A stretch of DNA of 64,000 nt. It comes from Candidatus Pantoea gossypiicola (lineage in GTDB: Bacteria; Pseudomonadota; Gammaproteobacteria; Enterobacterales; Enterobacteriaceae). The position numbers and the translations under genes were made by a program. The stretch is taken from positions 255,462 to 319,461 of the forward strand of contig NZ_VWVM01000002.1 in the NCBI RefSeq assembly GCF_008632075.1, read 5' to 3'. Under the pieces are notes generated by a model. That model saw nothing but the letters and a program-made list of their open reading frames with translations. It did no database searches and had not been told where the DNA came from. This document shows, piece after piece, positions 19,427 to 30,207 of this stretch. The first letter of the stretch is position 1, and each line of letters starts with the position of its first letter.

Positions 19427-20196
19427 TGGCACGCCTGTTACGCGGCAGTTTTATGGCGATTATTTACGCCTGGTTCTACATACCGATTGTTATTCTGATC
19501 GTGAATTCGTTTAACGTCTCCCGCTTTGGCATTAACTGGCAGGGTTTCACGACCCGGTGGTACAGCCTGCTGCTGAACAATGACAGTCTGATTCAGGCGG
19601 CGCAGCACTCGCTGATCATGGGCGTGCTCTCAGCCAGCTGTGCCACACTGATCGGCGCACTCACCGCTGTCGCACTCTTTCGCTACCGTTTTCGGGGCAA
19701 GCCCTTTGTCAGTGGCATGCTGTTCGTGGTGATGATGTCGCCGGATATTGTGATGGCTATCTCCCTGCTGGTGCTGTTTATGCTGCTGGGCATTTCACTG
19801 GGCTTCTGGTCACTGCTTTTTTCCCACATTACATTTTGCCTGCCGTTTGTGGTGATTACTGTCTACTCACGTCTGAAAGGCTTTGATGTGCGCATGCTGG
19901 AGGCAGCCAAAGATCTGGGGGCCAGCGAAATCACCATTCTGCGCAAAATCATTCTGCCGCTGGCGATGCCAGCCGTCGCCGCCGGATGGTTACTGAGCTT
20001 TACCCTGTCGATGGATGATGTGGTGGTCTCTTCCTTTGTCACCGGTCCGACGTTTGAGATTTTACCGCTGAAGATCTACTCGATGGTAAAAGTTGGCGTC
20101 TCACCGGAAGTGAATGCGCTGGCCACTATTTTAATGCTGCTGTCATTGCTGCTGGTCGCGGCCAGTCAGTGGCTGCTGCGTGACAGAAATAAATAA
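19423..20196 (+). CDS. potC: Spermidine/putrescine ABC transporter permease PotC
   Basis: 257 residues, six helices. The EAA loop is in 'MLEAAKDLGASEITILRKI', followed by 'LPLAMPAVAAGWLLSFTLSM' and 'DDVVVSSFVTGPTFEILPL', typical of PotC/YdcV permeases. It is the partner of PotB in the inner membrane. potD begins 11 bases after its stop. Confidence 0.97.
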   Translation: MMARLLRGSFMAIIYAWFYIPIVILIVNSFNVSRFGINWQGFTTRWYSLLLNNDSLIQAAQHSLIMGVLSASCATLIGALTAVALFRYRFRGKPFVSGMLFVVMMSPDIVMAISLLVLFMLLGISLGFWSLLFSHITFCLPFVVITVYSRLKGFDVRMLEAAKDLGASEITILRKIILPLAMPAVAAGWLLSFTLSMDDVVVSSFVTGPTFEILPLKIYSMVKVGVSPEVNALATILMLLSLLLVAASQWLLRDRNK

Positions 20197-20207
20197 GAGG
20201 ATTGAGG

Positions 20208-21251
20208 ATGAAAAAGAGATCTCACTGGCTGGCGGCAGGTGCGCTGTTGCTGGGTATGAACGTGGCACAGGCAGACAACAGTAACACCCTCTATTTCTAC
20301 AACTGGACCGAATATGTGCCGCCGGGGCTGCTGGAGCAGTTCACGAAAGAGACCGGCATTAAAGTGATCTATTCGACCTATGAATCCAATGAGAGCATGT
20401 ACGCCAGGCTGAAAACCTGGAAAGATGGCGCTTACGATCTGGTCGTGCCGTCAACTTACTTCGTGGCAAAAATGCGAAACGAAGGAATGCTGCAGAAGAT
20501 CGACAAGAGCCAGCTCAGCAACTTCAGCAACCTGGATTCCGACCTGCTGAACAAACCCTTCGATCCTGACAATAACTATTCGATTCCTTATATCTGGGGC
20601 GCGACGGCAATCGGTGTCAACCCCGATGAGATCGACGTGAAAAGCGTCACCCGCTGGGCCGACCTGTGGAAGCCGGAATATAAACAGAGCCTGCTGCTGA
20701 CTGACGACGCGCGCGAAGTGTTCCAGATGGCGCTGCGCAAGCTGGGATACTCCGGCAATACCCGCGATCCTGAGCAGATCAAAGCCGCTTATTCTGAGCT
20801 GAAAAAGCTGATGCCCAATGTGCTGGCCTTCAACTCTGATAATCCGGGTAATCCTTATATGGAAGGCGAAGTGAATCTTGGCATGCTCTGGAATGGCTCA
20901 GCGTATGTCGCACGTCAGGCGGGCACGCCGTTAGCGATCGTCTGGCCTGAAGAGGGCGGCATTTTCTGGATGGATAACCTGGCGATCCCGGCTAACGCGA
21001 AGAACAAGGCAGGCGCGCTGAAGCTGATTAACTTCCTGCTGCGTCCTGACGTCGCGGCGAAAGTGGCGGAAACCATCGGCTATCCTACACCGAATCTCGC
21101 AGCGAAGGCGTTGCTGCCACCCGCCGTGGCGAACGATCCATCACTCTATCCGCCTGCTGACGTGATTAAGCACGGTGAATGGCAGGATGATGTTGGCGAC
21201 GCCAGCCTTCAGTATGAAACCCTGTTCCAGCAGCTTAAAGCGGGCCGCTAA
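20208..21251 (+). CDS. potD: Spermidine/putrescine-binding periplasmic protein PotD
   Basis: 347 residues, starting at the ATG at 20208; a TTG two codons upstream is less likely. The signal peptide is about 22 residues ('MKKRSHWLAAGALLLGMNVA', cleavage after AQA). The mature protein begins 'DNSNTLYFYNWTEYVP', with the polyamine-pocket block 'YSTYESNESMYARL' and 'WNGSAYVARQ'. It delivers spermidine preferentially over putrescine to PotABC and closes the operon before a terminator. Confidence 0.97.
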   Translation: MKKRSHWLAAGALLLGMNVAQADNSNTLYFYNWTEYVPPGLLEQFTKETGIKVIYSTYESNESMYARLKTWKDGAYDLVVPSTYFVAKMRNEGMLQKIDKSQLSNFSNLDSDLLNKPFDPDNNYSIPYIWGATAIGVNPDEIDVKSVTRWADLWKPEYKQSLLLTDDAREVFQMALRKLGYSGNTRDPEQIKAAYSELKKLMPNVLAFNSDNPGNPYMEGEVNLGMLWNGSAYVARQAGTPLAIVWPEEGGIFWMDNLAIPANAKNKAGALKLINFLLRPDVAAKVAETIGYPTPNLAAKALLPPAVANDPSLYPPADVIKHGEWQDDVGDASLQYETLFQQLKAGR

Positions 21252-21262
21252 AATTGATTAAA

Positions 21263-21282
21263 GGGGCGGTATTAGCCGCCCC
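21263..21282. terminator. Hairpin between potD and cobB
   Basis: A 7-bp GC stem (GGGGCGG / CCGCCCC) with a 6-base loop in the 33-base gap between the convergent potD and cobB. No strong U-tract follows on the plus strand. Confidence 0.6.
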
Positions 21283-21284
21283 GC

Positions 21285-22118
21285 TTACTTATACAATCCA
21301 CGCAACAGCTTGTGGACAAACTCCGGCACCACTTCACTCGCCAGACCGTAATGCCGTTCGGCAAACTCGTTACCGACCTGGCTCGGCTCCAGGTTCAGCT
21401 CAACGGTGTGCGCGCCCTGCAGTCTGGCCTCATGAACAAAGCCCGCGGCCGGATAAACATGGCCCGAGGTACCGATAGCGATAAAGTAATCAGCCTGTTC
21501 CAGCGCCTGGTAAATCTGCTCCATACCCAGCGGCATCTCGCCAAACCAGACCACGTGCGGCCGCAACACAGAGGGGAACTGGCAGCAGGTGCAGCGATCG
21601 TCAGGTGTGATATCGCCGGTCCACTCAATCACCTGACCGCTGGTGACACAGCGCACTTTTAGCAGTTCACCGTGCATATGCAGCACCCGGTTGTTACCGG
21701 CTCGCTCGTGCAGGTTGTCGATGTTTTGCGTGACCAGCAGGAAATTATCGCCTAACACCTGCTCCAGCTCAGCCAGCACCAGATGGGCTGCATTAGGCTG
21801 GACGTCCGCTTCCTGTAGCTGCTGGCGGCGCGCATTGTAGAAGCGCTGCACCAGCGCGGGATCGCGCTGAAAACCCTCGGGCGTGGCAACGTCTTCAACG
21901 TGATGCTCCTCCCAAAGGCCGTCAGCCGCGCGGAAGGTCCGGATGCCGGACTCTGCTGAGATGCCTGCGCCCGTCAGCACCACAACGTGCGGCAGAGGAT
22001 GGGCGGCCAGTTCGGCCTGACGATCGCGCTCAAAAATGCGCTGGCGAAAGCGCTGATGCACTTTTCTCCGGGTTTTCTTCAGGCGGGCAAGTCGTATGCG
22101 GCGACGTGGTGTTCGCAT
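21285..22118 (-). CDS. cobB: NAD-dependent protein deacylase CobB (sirtuin)
   Basis: 277 residues with the Arg-rich N-terminal extension of the long CobB form. The NAD site is '[14 protein letters not shown]', the catalytic His is in 'VLHMHGELL', and the '[12 protein letters not shown]' loop is intact. The zinc cysteines are reduced to a 'C...CTCC'-type cluster as in E. coli. Tyr94 and Arg97 ('FYNARR') are the residues that allow desuccinylation as well as deacetylation. AGGAG precedes the ATG. In E. coli nagK lies between cobB and lolE; here it is absent. Confidence 0.96.
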   Translation of the reverse strand: MRTPRRRIRLARLKKTRRKVHQRFRQRIFERDRQAELAAHPLPHVVVLTGAGISAESGIRTFRAADGLWEEHHVEDVATPEGFQRDPALVQRFYNARRQQLQEADVQPNAAHLVLAELEQVLGDNFLLVTQNIDNLHERAGNNRVLHMHGELLKVRCVTSGQVIEWTGDITPDDRCTCCQFPSVLRPHVVWFGEMPLGMEQIYQALEQADYFIAIGTSGHVYPAAGFVHEARLQGAHTVELNLEPSQVGNEFAERHYGLASEVVPEFVHKLLRGLYK

Positions 22119-22264
22119 AAAATCTCCTGGCGTAGCAGCTGCGGCGAGCTGCTCTGAACAGATTCCGGGTTAACATCACCCGATAGTAACGGTTGCTGAG
22201 GGCATGACCCAACAGCAAAGGTCTTAAACAGATGCGGCGCGAAATCACTCGCGCCGCATTTTTA

Positions 22265-23509
22265 TCACTGACCGCTTAATACCCGAGCCGGGTCAATGCG
22301 GCTGGCGCGTCTGGCGGGATACCAGCTCGCCAGCAGGCTCAGCAGAATGGCAGTAATTAGTACTGAGAACACGTCAATCCAGTGCAGTTCCGAGGGCAGG
22401 AAATCAATAAAGTAGATATCTCCTGCCAGCAGATGATGACCGGTAATCGATTCCAGCCCACGCACCAGTGAGGTCAGGTTCAGCGCCACCAGCACGCCAG
22501 CCACCACGCCGCTGACGCTGCCCAGCAGGCCCGCCAGCAAACCGTACCAGATAAAGATGGCACGGATCAGTCGGTCTTTCGCGCCAAGGGTACGCAGCAC
22601 CGCAATATCGCTGCTCTTATCCTTCACCGCCATCACCAGCGTGGAGACGATGTTGAAGCAGGCGACGCCAATTACCAGCACCATCGCCAGATACATGATG
22701 GCGCGGATCATCTGAATGTCGCGGTACATATAGCCGTAGGTACCTATCCAGCTCTTAATATAGACATAGGAGCGGGTCGCTTCACCGGCATCGCGCACCA
22801 GTTTCACGGCCTGGAACGGGTCTGTCATCTTCAGCGCGATACCGGACACGCTGTCGCCCATTTCCAGATAGTGCTGCGCATCGGCCAGCGGCACCAGTGC
22901 CAGACTGTGATCGAGCATGCCGCTGAGTTGCAGGATACCGCTGACCTGCAGCCGGATGCGTTTTGGCTGCAGCAGTTTGTTATCGCCATCGTTGTTGGGG
23001 ATCATGATGGTGATCCAGTCGCCCTGCTTCACCTTCAGCGATTCAGCAATGCCGCCGCCCAGAATGATCTGCTGCTTACCGGCGGCAAAAGAGGACCAGG
23101 CGTTATCGGCGACAAACTGTGGCAGTGCGCTGAGGCGCGGCTCCTGGGCCGGATCGACGCCCTTGACCTGCAGCGCTTCCAGCCGGGCTCCGCTCTCAAT
23201 CAGGCCGGTGAAGTTAACGTAGGGGGCGGCGGCCGCAATGCCGGGCACCTTTTCAATCGGGGCGATCATCGATTGCCAGTGCTGAAACGGCTGATTCACC
23301 GCCTCGATCTCACCGTGCGGCACCACCGCCAGAATGCGGTTATTCAGCTCACGCTCAAAGCCGTTCATGGCGCTCAGACCGATAATCAGCACCGCCACGC
23401 CCAGCGCAATCCCGATGGTGGAGATCACCGAAATCAGCGAGACCATGCCGCCACGACGGCGACCACGGCTAAAGCGCAGGCCCAGCAACAGGGATAACGA
23501 CGAACCCAT
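22265..23509 (-). CDS. lolE: Lipoprotein-releasing ABC permease LolE
   Basis: 414 residues with four membrane segments: one N-terminal, then a large periplasmic domain, then three C-terminal (FtsX/MacB type). With LolC and LolD it extracts outer-membrane lipoproteins from the inner membrane and hands them to LolA. The N-terminus '[20 protein letters not shown]' and the C-terminal '[20 protein letters not shown]' are diagnostic. Its ATG shares one base with the lolD stop. Confidence 0.97.
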   Translation of the reverse strand: MGSSLSLLLGLRFSRGRRRGGMVSLISVISTIGIALGVAVLIIGLSAMNGFERELNNRILAVVPHGEIEAVNQPFQHWQSMIAPIEKVPGIAAAAPYVNFTGLIESGARLEALQVKGVDPAQEPRLSALPQFVADNAWSSFAAGKQQIILGGGIAESLKVKQGDWITIMIPNNDGDNKLLQPKRIRLQVSGILQLSGMLDHSLALVPLADAQHYLEMGDSVSGIALKMTDPFQAVKLVRDAGEATRSYVYIKSWIGTYGYMYRDIQMIRAIMYLAMVLVIGVACFNIVSTLVMAVKDKSSDIAVLRTLGAKDRLIRAIFIWYGLLAGLLGSVSGVVAGVLVALNLTSLVRGLESITGHHLLAGDIYFIDFLPSELHWIDVFSVLITAILLSLLASWYPARRASRIDPARVLSGQ

Positions 23510-24213
23510 TACAGCGCTCCTGCCAGCGTAAGCTGATCGCTTAACTGACCATCACGCATCTCCATCTGACGCGTCATGCGTTTTGCCAGCATCAGATCGT
23601 GCGTTACCACCAGAAAGGCGGTGCCCTGACGGACGTTCAGCTCGCCCAGCAGTTCAAAAATGGCGTCGGCGTTGCGCGCATCCAGGTTACCGGTTGGCTC
23701 ATCCGCCATCACCAGCCGTGGACGGTTGACCAGCGCACGGGCGATCGCCACGCGCTGACGCTCGCCGCCGGACAGTTCAGACGGCCGGTGCGCGGCACGA
23801 TGGTCCAGGCCGACTGCAGCAAGCATCTCACGGGCGCGTTCCTGCGCTTCCGCTTTCGCGATTTTGCCAATCAGCAACGGCATCGCCACGTTCTCCAGCG
23901 CGCTGAAGTCCGGCAGCAGATGGTGGAACTGATAAATAAAGCCCAGCTCGCGGTTACGCAGCTCTGCTTTGGCCGACGAGGACATGGCGTTCAGCGACTG
24001 ACCATCAAACACCACATCGCCCGACGTCGGCGCATCCAGACCGCCCAGCAGATGCAGCAGCGTACTTTTACCGGAACCGGAGCTGCCGACAATCGCCGTC
24101 AGTTCACCGGGCTGGAGGCTGAAAGCCACATTGCGTAGCACATCGGTCTGCACGCTGCCTTCCTGATAGCGTTTGCACAGATCGCGGCACTGCAACAAAG
24201 GAGTGTTACTCAT
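23509..24213 (-). CDS. lolD: Lipoprotein-releasing ABC ATPase LolD
   Basis: 234 residues from the ATG at 24213 ('[20 protein letters not shown]'); the longer open frame lies inside lolC. Walker A 'GSSGSGKST', signature '[15 protein letters not shown]' and Walker B 'LVMADEP' are present, as is the LolD motif '[20 protein letters not shown]', which couples to LolC/LolE. It overlaps lolC by 8 bases and lolE by 1. Confidence 0.97.
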   Translation of the reverse strand: MSNTPLLQCRDLCKRYQEGSVQTDVLRNVAFSLQPGELTAIVGSSGSGKSTLLHLLGGLDAPTSGDVVFDGQSLNAMSSSAKAELRNRELGFIYQFHHLLPDFSALENVAMPLLIGKIAKAEAQERAREMLAAVGLDHRAAHRPSELSGGERQRVAIARALVNRPRLVMADEPTGNLDARNADAIFELLGELNVRQGTAFLVVTHDLMLAKRMTRQMEMRDGQLSDQLTLAGAL

Positions 24214-25405
24214 AACGTAAAGCCTCAGCAGGTTGAACGGCGGCAGCGCGCCACGAAGGATAGAGCGTAGACAACAGCGCCACAATCATCGCGCTGAGGG
24301 CGATGGTGACCACCTGCCACACATTGATATCAACCGGCAACGCAGCGCCATCGAGGAACAGGCCAATCACCGGCATTAAGTTATTAAGCTGGCTGGCCAG
24401 CAGCACACCGAGCAGGGTGCCAAGCAGCGTGCCGATAATCCCGGCGCTGGCACCCTGCACCATAAACACCGCCACTATTTGCCGGCGCGTCAGGCCCTGG
24501 GTCTGAAGAATCGCCACTTCGCCCTGCTTCTCCATGATCAGCAGGCCTAATGATGTAATGATGTTAAAGGCGGCCACGGCGATAATCAGACTCAGCAGCA
24601 GACCCATCATGTTCTTTTCCATGCGCACCGCCTGGAAGAGATCGCCTTTGCGCTCACGCCAGTCTTTCCAGACCAGACCCGCAGGCAGCGACTGCTGACT
24701 CAGGCTATCAACCGATAGCGGTTTGTCCAGCCAGAGTCGCCAGCCGGTAATGTTCCCGGCCGGATAGCGCATCACGCGCGACGCATCCTGAAGATTAACC
24801 AGAATCTGATAACCATCGACTTCGCTGTTGGCGGCATAGGTGCCCGCCACGGTAAACAGACGCTGGCTCGGCACGCGTCCCATCGGGGTAAACTGGCTGA
24901 CCGACGGCACCATCAGACGCAGCTGATCGCCACGTTTAACGCCAAGCTGTGACGCCAGCTGCTCACCGAGGATCACATTATACTGCCCGGCCTGCAGCAC
25001 GCTCTGCTGGGTGTTCACCAGAAAGGGCGTCAGCGGATCTTTTTCATCCGGCTCAATGCCCAGCATCACACCAACCGAGACGCTGTGCGGGCTTTGCAGC
25101 ACCACACTGGCGGTGGTCAGCGGCGCGATGCGGCTGACACCCTGCAGATTCAGCGAGTCAGCGGGTTGCTGTTGGGGGTTGAGACTGCCTTTGTCGCTGG
25201 TGATCAGCGCCTGAGGCATCAGGCCAAGAATATTGCCTTCGAGTTCACGCTCAAAACCGTTCATCACCGATAAAACAGTGACCATCGCCAGCACGCCGAG
25301 CGTAATGCCAATCGTTGAGAGCCATGAGACAAAGCGACCGAAGCGATCCGATGCTCGTCCGCGCATGTAACGCAGACCGATAAATAGCGCGACAGGTTGA
25401 TACAT
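24206..25405 (-). CDS. lolC: Lipoprotein-releasing ABC permease LolC
   Basis: 399 residues from the ATG at 25405 ('[20 protein letters not shown]'), the exact E. coli length; the open frame upstream to 25531 lacks homology. Four-helix FtsX/MacB topology with a periplasmic domain carrying the '[15 protein letters not shown]' hook region that receives LolA. It is the first gene of the lolCDE operon. Confidence 0.97.
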   Translation of the reverse strand: MYQPVALFIGLRYMRGRASDRFGRFVSWLSTIGITLGVLAMVTVLSVMNGFERELEGNILGLMPQALITSDKGSLNPQQQPADSLNLQGVSRIAPLTTASVVLQSPHSVSVGVMLGIEPDEKDPLTPFLVNTQQSVLQAGQYNVILGEQLASQLGVKRGDQLRLMVPSVSQFTPMGRVPSQRLFTVAGTYAANSEVDGYQILVNLQDASRVMRYPAGNITGWRLWLDKPLSVDSLSQQSLPAGLVWKDWRERKGDLFQAVRMEKNMMGLLLSLIIAVAAFNIITSLGLLIMEKQGEVAILQTQGLTRRQIVAVFMVQGASAGIIGTLLGTLLGVLLASQLNNLMPVIGLFLDGAALPVDINVWQVVTIALSAMIVALLSTLYPSWRAAAVQPAEALRYE

Positions 25406-25652
25406 GGAATCCAGTAAGCCGTTGCCTGAAAATAGGTAGTGGGATGATAAAGGAGCGGCTCGCTTTATGAAACCTCTAACCCTCTGAGTCGGCAGCAAAG
25501 TTGCGTCAGGATACGTCACCTCCACGACCAAAGCCGCAGAATAGACGATAAAGCCATCGCTTATTGGCTGATTATCCAGCGCCCTGGCGCGTAGACTACA
25601 CTTTGTAACAGGATAAGAGGTAATTTATCGCACAGCGATAGAGGTAGCGACC

Positions 25653-25862
25653 ATGTTGAAATTTCCCAAAGGCAGCATCGTTAAACATCAATCCGGGGAA
25701 ATCAGAGGCGAAATCATCAACGTCTTTGAGCAGGGAAGCGCGCCAGCCGGCTACTACGTAAAGTGGGATGACGGCAACCTCAGCTATCATCCTGAGCAGG
25801 AGTTATCCTGGGCAAATATCGACCGCCCACGCATGTATTACACACAGCAATCCATAAAATAG
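25653..25862 (+). CDS. Hypothetical protein (69 aa, SH3-like appearance)
   Basis: A free-standing small gene between the divergent lolC and mfd, with a weak GAGGTAG site before the ATG and a good terminator after it. The pattern 'FPKGSIVKHQSGEIRGEIIN', then 'GYYVKWDDGNLSYHPEQEL', alternates short beta strands and Gly turns, like a small SH3-type barrel. I do not recognise the family. There is no signal peptide or membrane segment, so it is probably cytoplasmic. The E. coli order has no gene of this kind here. Confidence 0.65.
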   Translation: MLKFPKGSIVKHQSGEIRGEIINVFEQGSAPAGYYVKWDDGNLSYHPEQELSWANIDRPRMYYTQQSIK

Positions 25863-25877
25863 AATGCCCGTTTAACC

Positions 25878-25906
25878 CCGTCGCTGCAGAGCGACGGCGG
25901 TTTTTT
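25878..25906 (+). terminator. Terminator after the 69-aa gene
   Basis: An 8-bp stem (CCGTCGCT / AGCGACGG) with a 4-base loop, then CGG and six T's, 15 bases past the stop. Confidence 0.85.
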
Positions 25907-26089
25907 CTGATCCCTCGCCAGACTCGTCTATCCTCTCTCTATCCGCTGTATTACCGCCGACGCCCGGTAATGGCTGACCGATCTCCGGGTTCAGCGCGGC
26001 GCGGCAGGAAAATTGTGCCGCACAGGTGATCCCCCTGACATAATATGGAATGATTACGTCCTGGAAAAATGGAGCAACCCCGAGATCCC

Positions 26090-29000
26090 ATGCCCGAACA
26101 GACTCGTTATACCCTGCCCGTTAAATCCGGCGACCACCGCCAGCTCGGCCAGCTCATCGGCGCTGCGCATGCGGTAGAGTGTGCCAGCATTACCGAACGT
26201 CATGCTGGCCCGGTATTAATGATTACCCCCGATACCCAAACCGCCCTGCGTCTGCTGGATGAAATCCGCCAGTTTACTGATCTGCCGGTGGTCCACCTCG
26301 CCGACTGGGAGACGCTGCCGTATGACAGCTTCTCGCCGCATCAGGATATTATCTCTGCGCGACTGTCGACCCTCTACCAGCTGCCGGTGATGCAGCGCGG
26401 TATGCTGATCATGCCGGTCAATACCCTGATGCAGCGCGTCTGTCCGCACAGTTTCCTGCACGGTCATGCGCTGGTAATGAAGCAGGGACAAAAGCTGTCA
26501 CGCGACCGGCTGCGCGATCAGCTTGAGCAGGCGGGTTATCGTCATGTCGATCAGGTGATGGAGCACGGCGAATACGCCACGCGCGGCGCCCTGCTCGACC
26601 TGTTCCCGATGGGCAGCGATCAGCCCTATCGCATCGACTTTTTCGATGATGAGATCGACAGCCTGCGCCTGTTTGACGTCGATAATCAGCGCACGCTGGA
26701 AGCGGTGGCAGAAATTAACCTGCTGCCTGCGCATGAATTTCCCAGCGACAAAGCCGCCATTGAGCTGTTCCGCAGCCGCTGGCGCGAAATTTTTGATGTG
26801 CGCCGCGAGTCGGAGCACGTCTATCAGCAGGTCAGCAAAGGCACGCTGCCCGCGGGCATCGAATACTGGCAGCCGCTGTTCTTCGAGCAGCCGTTACCCA
26901 GCCTGTTCAGCTATCTGCCTGACAACACCCTGATTGTGAACTGCGGCGACCTCGAAGGCAGCGCCAGCCGCTTCTGGCAGGATGCTGAGGCGCGCTATGA
27001 GAATCGTCGCGTGGACCCGATGCGTCCACTGCTGGAACCGGTCACCCTGTGGCTGCGTCCCGACGCGTTAATGGGTGAACTGAAAGCCTGGCCGCGCATC
27101 CAGATGACCAATGAGGTGCTGCCCGCTAAAGCCGCGAATACCAATCTCGGTTACACCCCGCTGCCAGACCTCGCCGTTCAGGCGCAGGCGAAAGCGCCGC
27201 TCGACCATCTGCGGCAGTTTATTGAGACTTTCAGCGGTGCCGTGGTCTTCTCGGTCGAAAGTGAAGGCCGCCGCGAAAGTCTGCAGGAGCTGCTGGCACG
27301 GATTAAACTGCGTCCTCAGCCAGTGCATCGTTTTGATGAAACCGTCGACGATCGTTTCACGCTGATGATCGGTGCCAGCGAGCGCGGTTTTATCGATACC
27401 CAGGGTAACCGGGCGCTGATTTGCGAAAGCGATCTGCTGGGCGAACGCGTCAGCCGTCGCCGTCAGGATACCCGTCGCACCATCAACCCCGACATTCTGA
27501 TCCGTAACCTGGCGGAGCTGCATCCTGGGCAGCCCGTCGTACATCTGGAGCACGGCGTGGGCCGCTATATCGGCCTGACCACGCTGGAAGCAGGCGGCAT
27601 TGAGGCGGAATACCTGATGCTCTCCTACGCCAACGACGCCAAACTCTATGTGCCGGTTTCATCGCTGCACCTGATCAGCCGCTATGCGGGCGGGGCTGAC
27701 GATAACGCCCCGCTGCATAAACTGGGCAGTGACGCCTGGTCACGCGCGCGGCAGAAAGCGGCGGAGAAAGTACGCGATGTAGCGGCTGAGCTGCTGGATA
27801 TCTATGCCCAGCGCGCCGCCAAAACCGGCTTTGCCTTTAAGCATGATCGTGAGCAGTATCAGCTTTTCTGTGAAAGCTTCCCGTTTGAGACCACCCCCGA
27901 TCAGGCACAGGCGATCAACGCCGTGCTGAGCGATATGTGTCAGCCGCTGGCGATGGATCGACTGGTGTGCGGTGACGTGGGCTTTGGTAAAACAGAAGTG
28001 GCGATGCGCGCGGCGTTTCTGGCCATCGAGAACCACAAACAGGTGGCCGTACTGGTGCCGACTACCCTGCTGGCACAGCAGCACTACGACAACTTCCGTG
28101 ACCGCTTCGCCAACTGGCCGGTTCGCATTGAGATGCTTTCCCGCTTCCGTACCGCCAGAGAGCAGGCGCAGGTGCTGGAACAGGCCAGCGAGGGTAAGAT
28201 CGACATTTTGATCGGCACCCACAAACTATTGATGAGTGACCTCAAGTGGCACGATCTCGGCCTGCTGATTGTCGATGAAGAGCACCGGTTTGGGGTGCGT
28301 CACAAAGAGCGCATCAAGGCGATGCGTGCTGATGTGGACATCCTGACCCTCACCGCCACGCCAATCCCGCGCACCCTGAATATGGCCATGAGTGGCATGC
28401 GCGATCTTTCCATTATCGCTACCCCGCCTGCCCGCCGTTTAGCGGTGAAAACGTTTGTCCGTGAATATGACGACGTGGTGATCCGCGAAGCGATTCTGCG
28501 TGAAGTGCTGCGTGGCGGACAGGTCTACTACCTCTACAATGACGTTGAAAATATAGAGAAAGCGGCGCAGCGTCTCAGCGATCTGGTGCCGGAAGCGCGG
28601 GTGGCGATTGGCCATGGACAGATGCGCGAGCGTGAGCTGGAGCGGGTGATGAACGATTTCCATCATCAGCGTTTCAACGTGCTGGTCTGTACCACTATCA
28701 TCGAAACCGGGATCGACATTCCGACCGCGAACACCATCATCATCGAGCGGGCCGACCACTTTGGCCTGGCGCAGCTGCATCAGTTGCGTGGTCGCGTCGG
28801 TCGTTCGCATCATCAGGCGTATGCCTGGCTGCTGACGCCGCATCCGAAGGCGATGACCGCAGATGCGCATAAACGCCTGGAAGCGATCGCCTCACTCGAA
28901 GATCTGGGCGCCGGTTTTGCGCTGGCAACCCACGACCTGGAGATTCGCGGGGCTGGCGAGCTGCTGGGTGATGAGCAGAGTGGACAGATGGAGACGCTGG

Positions 29001-29533
29001 GCTTCACGCTCTATATGGAGCTGCTGGAGAATGCCGTCGATGCGCTGAAAGCGGGTCGCGAGCCGTCACTGGAGGATCTCACCAGCAACCAGACAGAGGT
29101 GGAACTTCGCATGCCAGCGCTGCTCCCTGAGACCTTTATTCCGGATGTCAGCACCCGTCTTTCACTTTATAAGCGCATCGCCAGCGCAGAGGTTGAAGAG
29201 GAGTTGCAGGAGCTGAAAGTTGAGATGATCGACCGCTTCGGCCTGCTGCCTGACCCTGCGCGTAACCTGCTGGATGTGGCGATTATCCGTCTGAAAGCCC
29301 GCGCGGTCGGTCTGCGTAAGATCGAAGCCAGCGACAAAGGCGGTTATTTCGACTTTGCGCCGCAGAACAAGGTCGATCCGGCATGGCTGATTAGTCTGCT
29401 GCAGAAAGAGCCGCAGCAGTGGAAACTGGATGGGCCAACACGCCTGCGGTTTACCCGCGAACTGTCGGAAAGAAAAATCCGTATGGATTGGGTGCAGGGC
29501 TTCGTTTCACAACTGGCTGAGCATCAGGCGTAA
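26090..29533 (+). CDS. mfd: Transcription-repair coupling factor Mfd
   Basis: 1147 residues from the ATG at 26090 ('MPEQTRYTLPVKSGDHRQL'), matching the E. coli start. It removes RNA polymerase stalled at lesions and recruits UvrA. Order: UvrB-like region (about 1-350), RNA-polymerase interaction domain around 480-550 ('HLEHGVGRYIGLTTLEAGGI'), RecG-like translocase with Walker A 'GDVGFGKTEVAMRA', DEEH box 'LIVDEEHRFG', 'TATPIPRTLNMAMSGMRDLS' (motif III and start of TRG) and 'QLHQLRGRVGRSHHQAYAWL', and a C-terminal autoinhibitory domain. Confidence 0.98.
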   Translation: MPEQTRYTLPVKSGDHRQLGQLIGAAHAVECASITERHAGPVLMITPDTQTALRLLDEIRQFTDLPVVHLADWETLPYDSFSPHQDIISARLSTLYQLPVMQRGMLIMPVNTLMQRVCPHSFLHGHALVMKQGQKLSRDRLRDQLEQAGYRHVDQVMEHGEYATRGALLDLFPMGSDQPYRIDFFDDEIDSLRLFDVDNQRTLEAVAEINLLPAHEFPSDKAAIELFRSRWREIFDVRRESEHVYQQVSKGTLPAGIEYWQPLFFEQPLPSLFSYLPDNTLIVNCGDLEGSASRFWQDAEARYENRRVDPMRPLLEPVTLWLRPDALMGELKAWPRIQMTNEVLPAKAANTNLGYTPLPDLAVQAQAKAPLDHLRQFIETFSGAVVFSVESEGRRESLQELLARIKLRPQPVHRFDETVDDRFTLMIGASERGFIDTQGNRALICESDLLGERVSRRRQDTRRTINPDILIRNLAELHPGQPVVHLEHGVGRYIGLTTLEAGGIEAEYLMLSYANDAKLYVPVSSLHLISRYAGGADDNAPLHKLGSDAWSRARQKAAEKVRDVAAELLDIYAQRAAKTGFAFKHDREQYQLFCESFPFETTPDQAQAINAVLSDMCQPLAMDRLVCGDVGFGKTEVAMRAAFLAIENHKQVAVLVPTTLLAQQHYDNFRDRFANWPVRIEMLSRFRTAREQAQVLEQASEGKIDILIGTHKLLMSDLKWHDLGLLIVDEEHRFGVRHKERIKAMRADVDILTLTATPIPRTLNMAMSGMRDLSIIATPPARRLAVKTFVREYDDVVIREAILREVLRGGQVYYLYNDVENIEKAAQRLSDLVPEARVAIGHGQMRERELERVMNDFHHQRFNVLVCTTIIETGIDIPTANTIIIERADHFGLAQLHQLRGRVGRSHHQAYAWLLTPHPKAMTADAHKRLEAIASLEDLGAGFALATHDLEIRGAGELLGDEQSGQMETLGFTLYMELLENAVDALKAGREPSLEDLTSNQTEVELRMPALLPETFIPDVSTRLSLYKRIASAEVEEELQELKVEMIDRFGLLPDPARNLLDVAIIRLKARAVGLRKIEASDKGGYFDFAPQNKVDPAWLISLLQKEPQQWKLDGPTRLRFTRELSERKIRMDWVQGFVSQLAEHQA

Positions 29534-29592
29534 CGCCCCTGCCCGCGCCTTACTGAGCGGGTCGGTAAGCGCGGGAATGAGATGACAAAAAA

Positions 29593-29616
29593 GCGCATCC
29601 TTAAGATGCGCCTTTT
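29593..29616. terminator. Bidirectional terminator between mfd and ycfJ
   Basis: A 7-bp stem (GCGCATC / GATGCGC) with a 5-base loop, flanked by an A-run on the left and CTTTTT on the right, placed between two convergent genes. Confidence 0.85.
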
Positions 29617-29664
29617 TCATTACGTCGTGCTGTGTGGCCGCGAGTGCGGCAAAGCTTTGCCCAA

Positions 29665-30207
29665 TTACGCCTGGTCACCGTTAAGAATCAGCTGACCATT
29701 GCGATCCAGTGGAATACGCGTACCGGGGTCATTTTCCATACGGATTTTACCCTGCTGATCGCCTATTTTATAGGTCACGTCATATCCCAGTTTTTTCTCT
29801 TGTTTATCGTACACTGTTTTGCAGCGCTGTTCGGTTGTAGTGTAGGTATCACGATCCTGCATTCCGCCCTGGACCTGATTACCTGCATACCCGCCCGCCA
29901 ATGCACCTGCTACCGTCGCAACATCCTTACCGCGACCGCCACCAAACTGGTGACCCAGCACTCCACCTGCCACTGCACCTAATACAGAGCCAGCAATACG
30001 GTTTTCATCCTGTACGGCCCGACGGTGCGTCAGTGTGACATTACGGCACTCCTGACGTGGCTGTTTAATGCTCTCTTTGATTGGCGTTGCAGCCAGTACC
30101 TGAGCGTATTGAGGACCGCGATCAAACACGTTCATGCCTGCTACGGCGGCAACACCCAGTGCTGCTGCCACACCAATACCGATACCCGCTAACATTGATT
30201 TATTCAC
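29665..30207 (-). CDS. ycfJ: Glycine-zipper protein YcfJ
   Basis: 180 residues. An N-terminal hydrophobic segment ('LAGIGIGVAAALGVAAVAGM') is a signal anchor. A glycine-zipper 2TM domain follows ('GSVLGAVAGGVLGHQFGGG', then 'VAGALAGGYAGNQVQGG'). The C-terminal half 'YDVTYKIGDQQGKIRMENDP' is typical of YcfJ/RcnB-adjacent envelope proteins. Its exact function is unknown; glycine zippers pack in membranes. It is the last conserved gene before the accessory island and in E. coli lies next to ndh. Confidence 0.93.
   Translation of the reverse strand: MNKSMLAGIGIGVAAALGVAAVAGMNVFDRGPQYAQVLAATPIKESIKQPRQECRNVTLTHRRAVQDENRIAGSVLGAVAGGVLGHQFGGGRGKDVATVAGALAGGYAGNQVQGGMQDRDTYTTTEQRCKTVYDKQEKKLGYDVTYKIGDQQGKIRMENDPGTRIPLDRNGQLILNGDQA

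Noticed and set aside
22230..22262. GC-rich hairpin between cobB and lolE as a lolE terminator
   Set aside because: The stem is good, but the T-run lies on the plus strand, where no gene needs terminating; minus-strand termination is doubtful.
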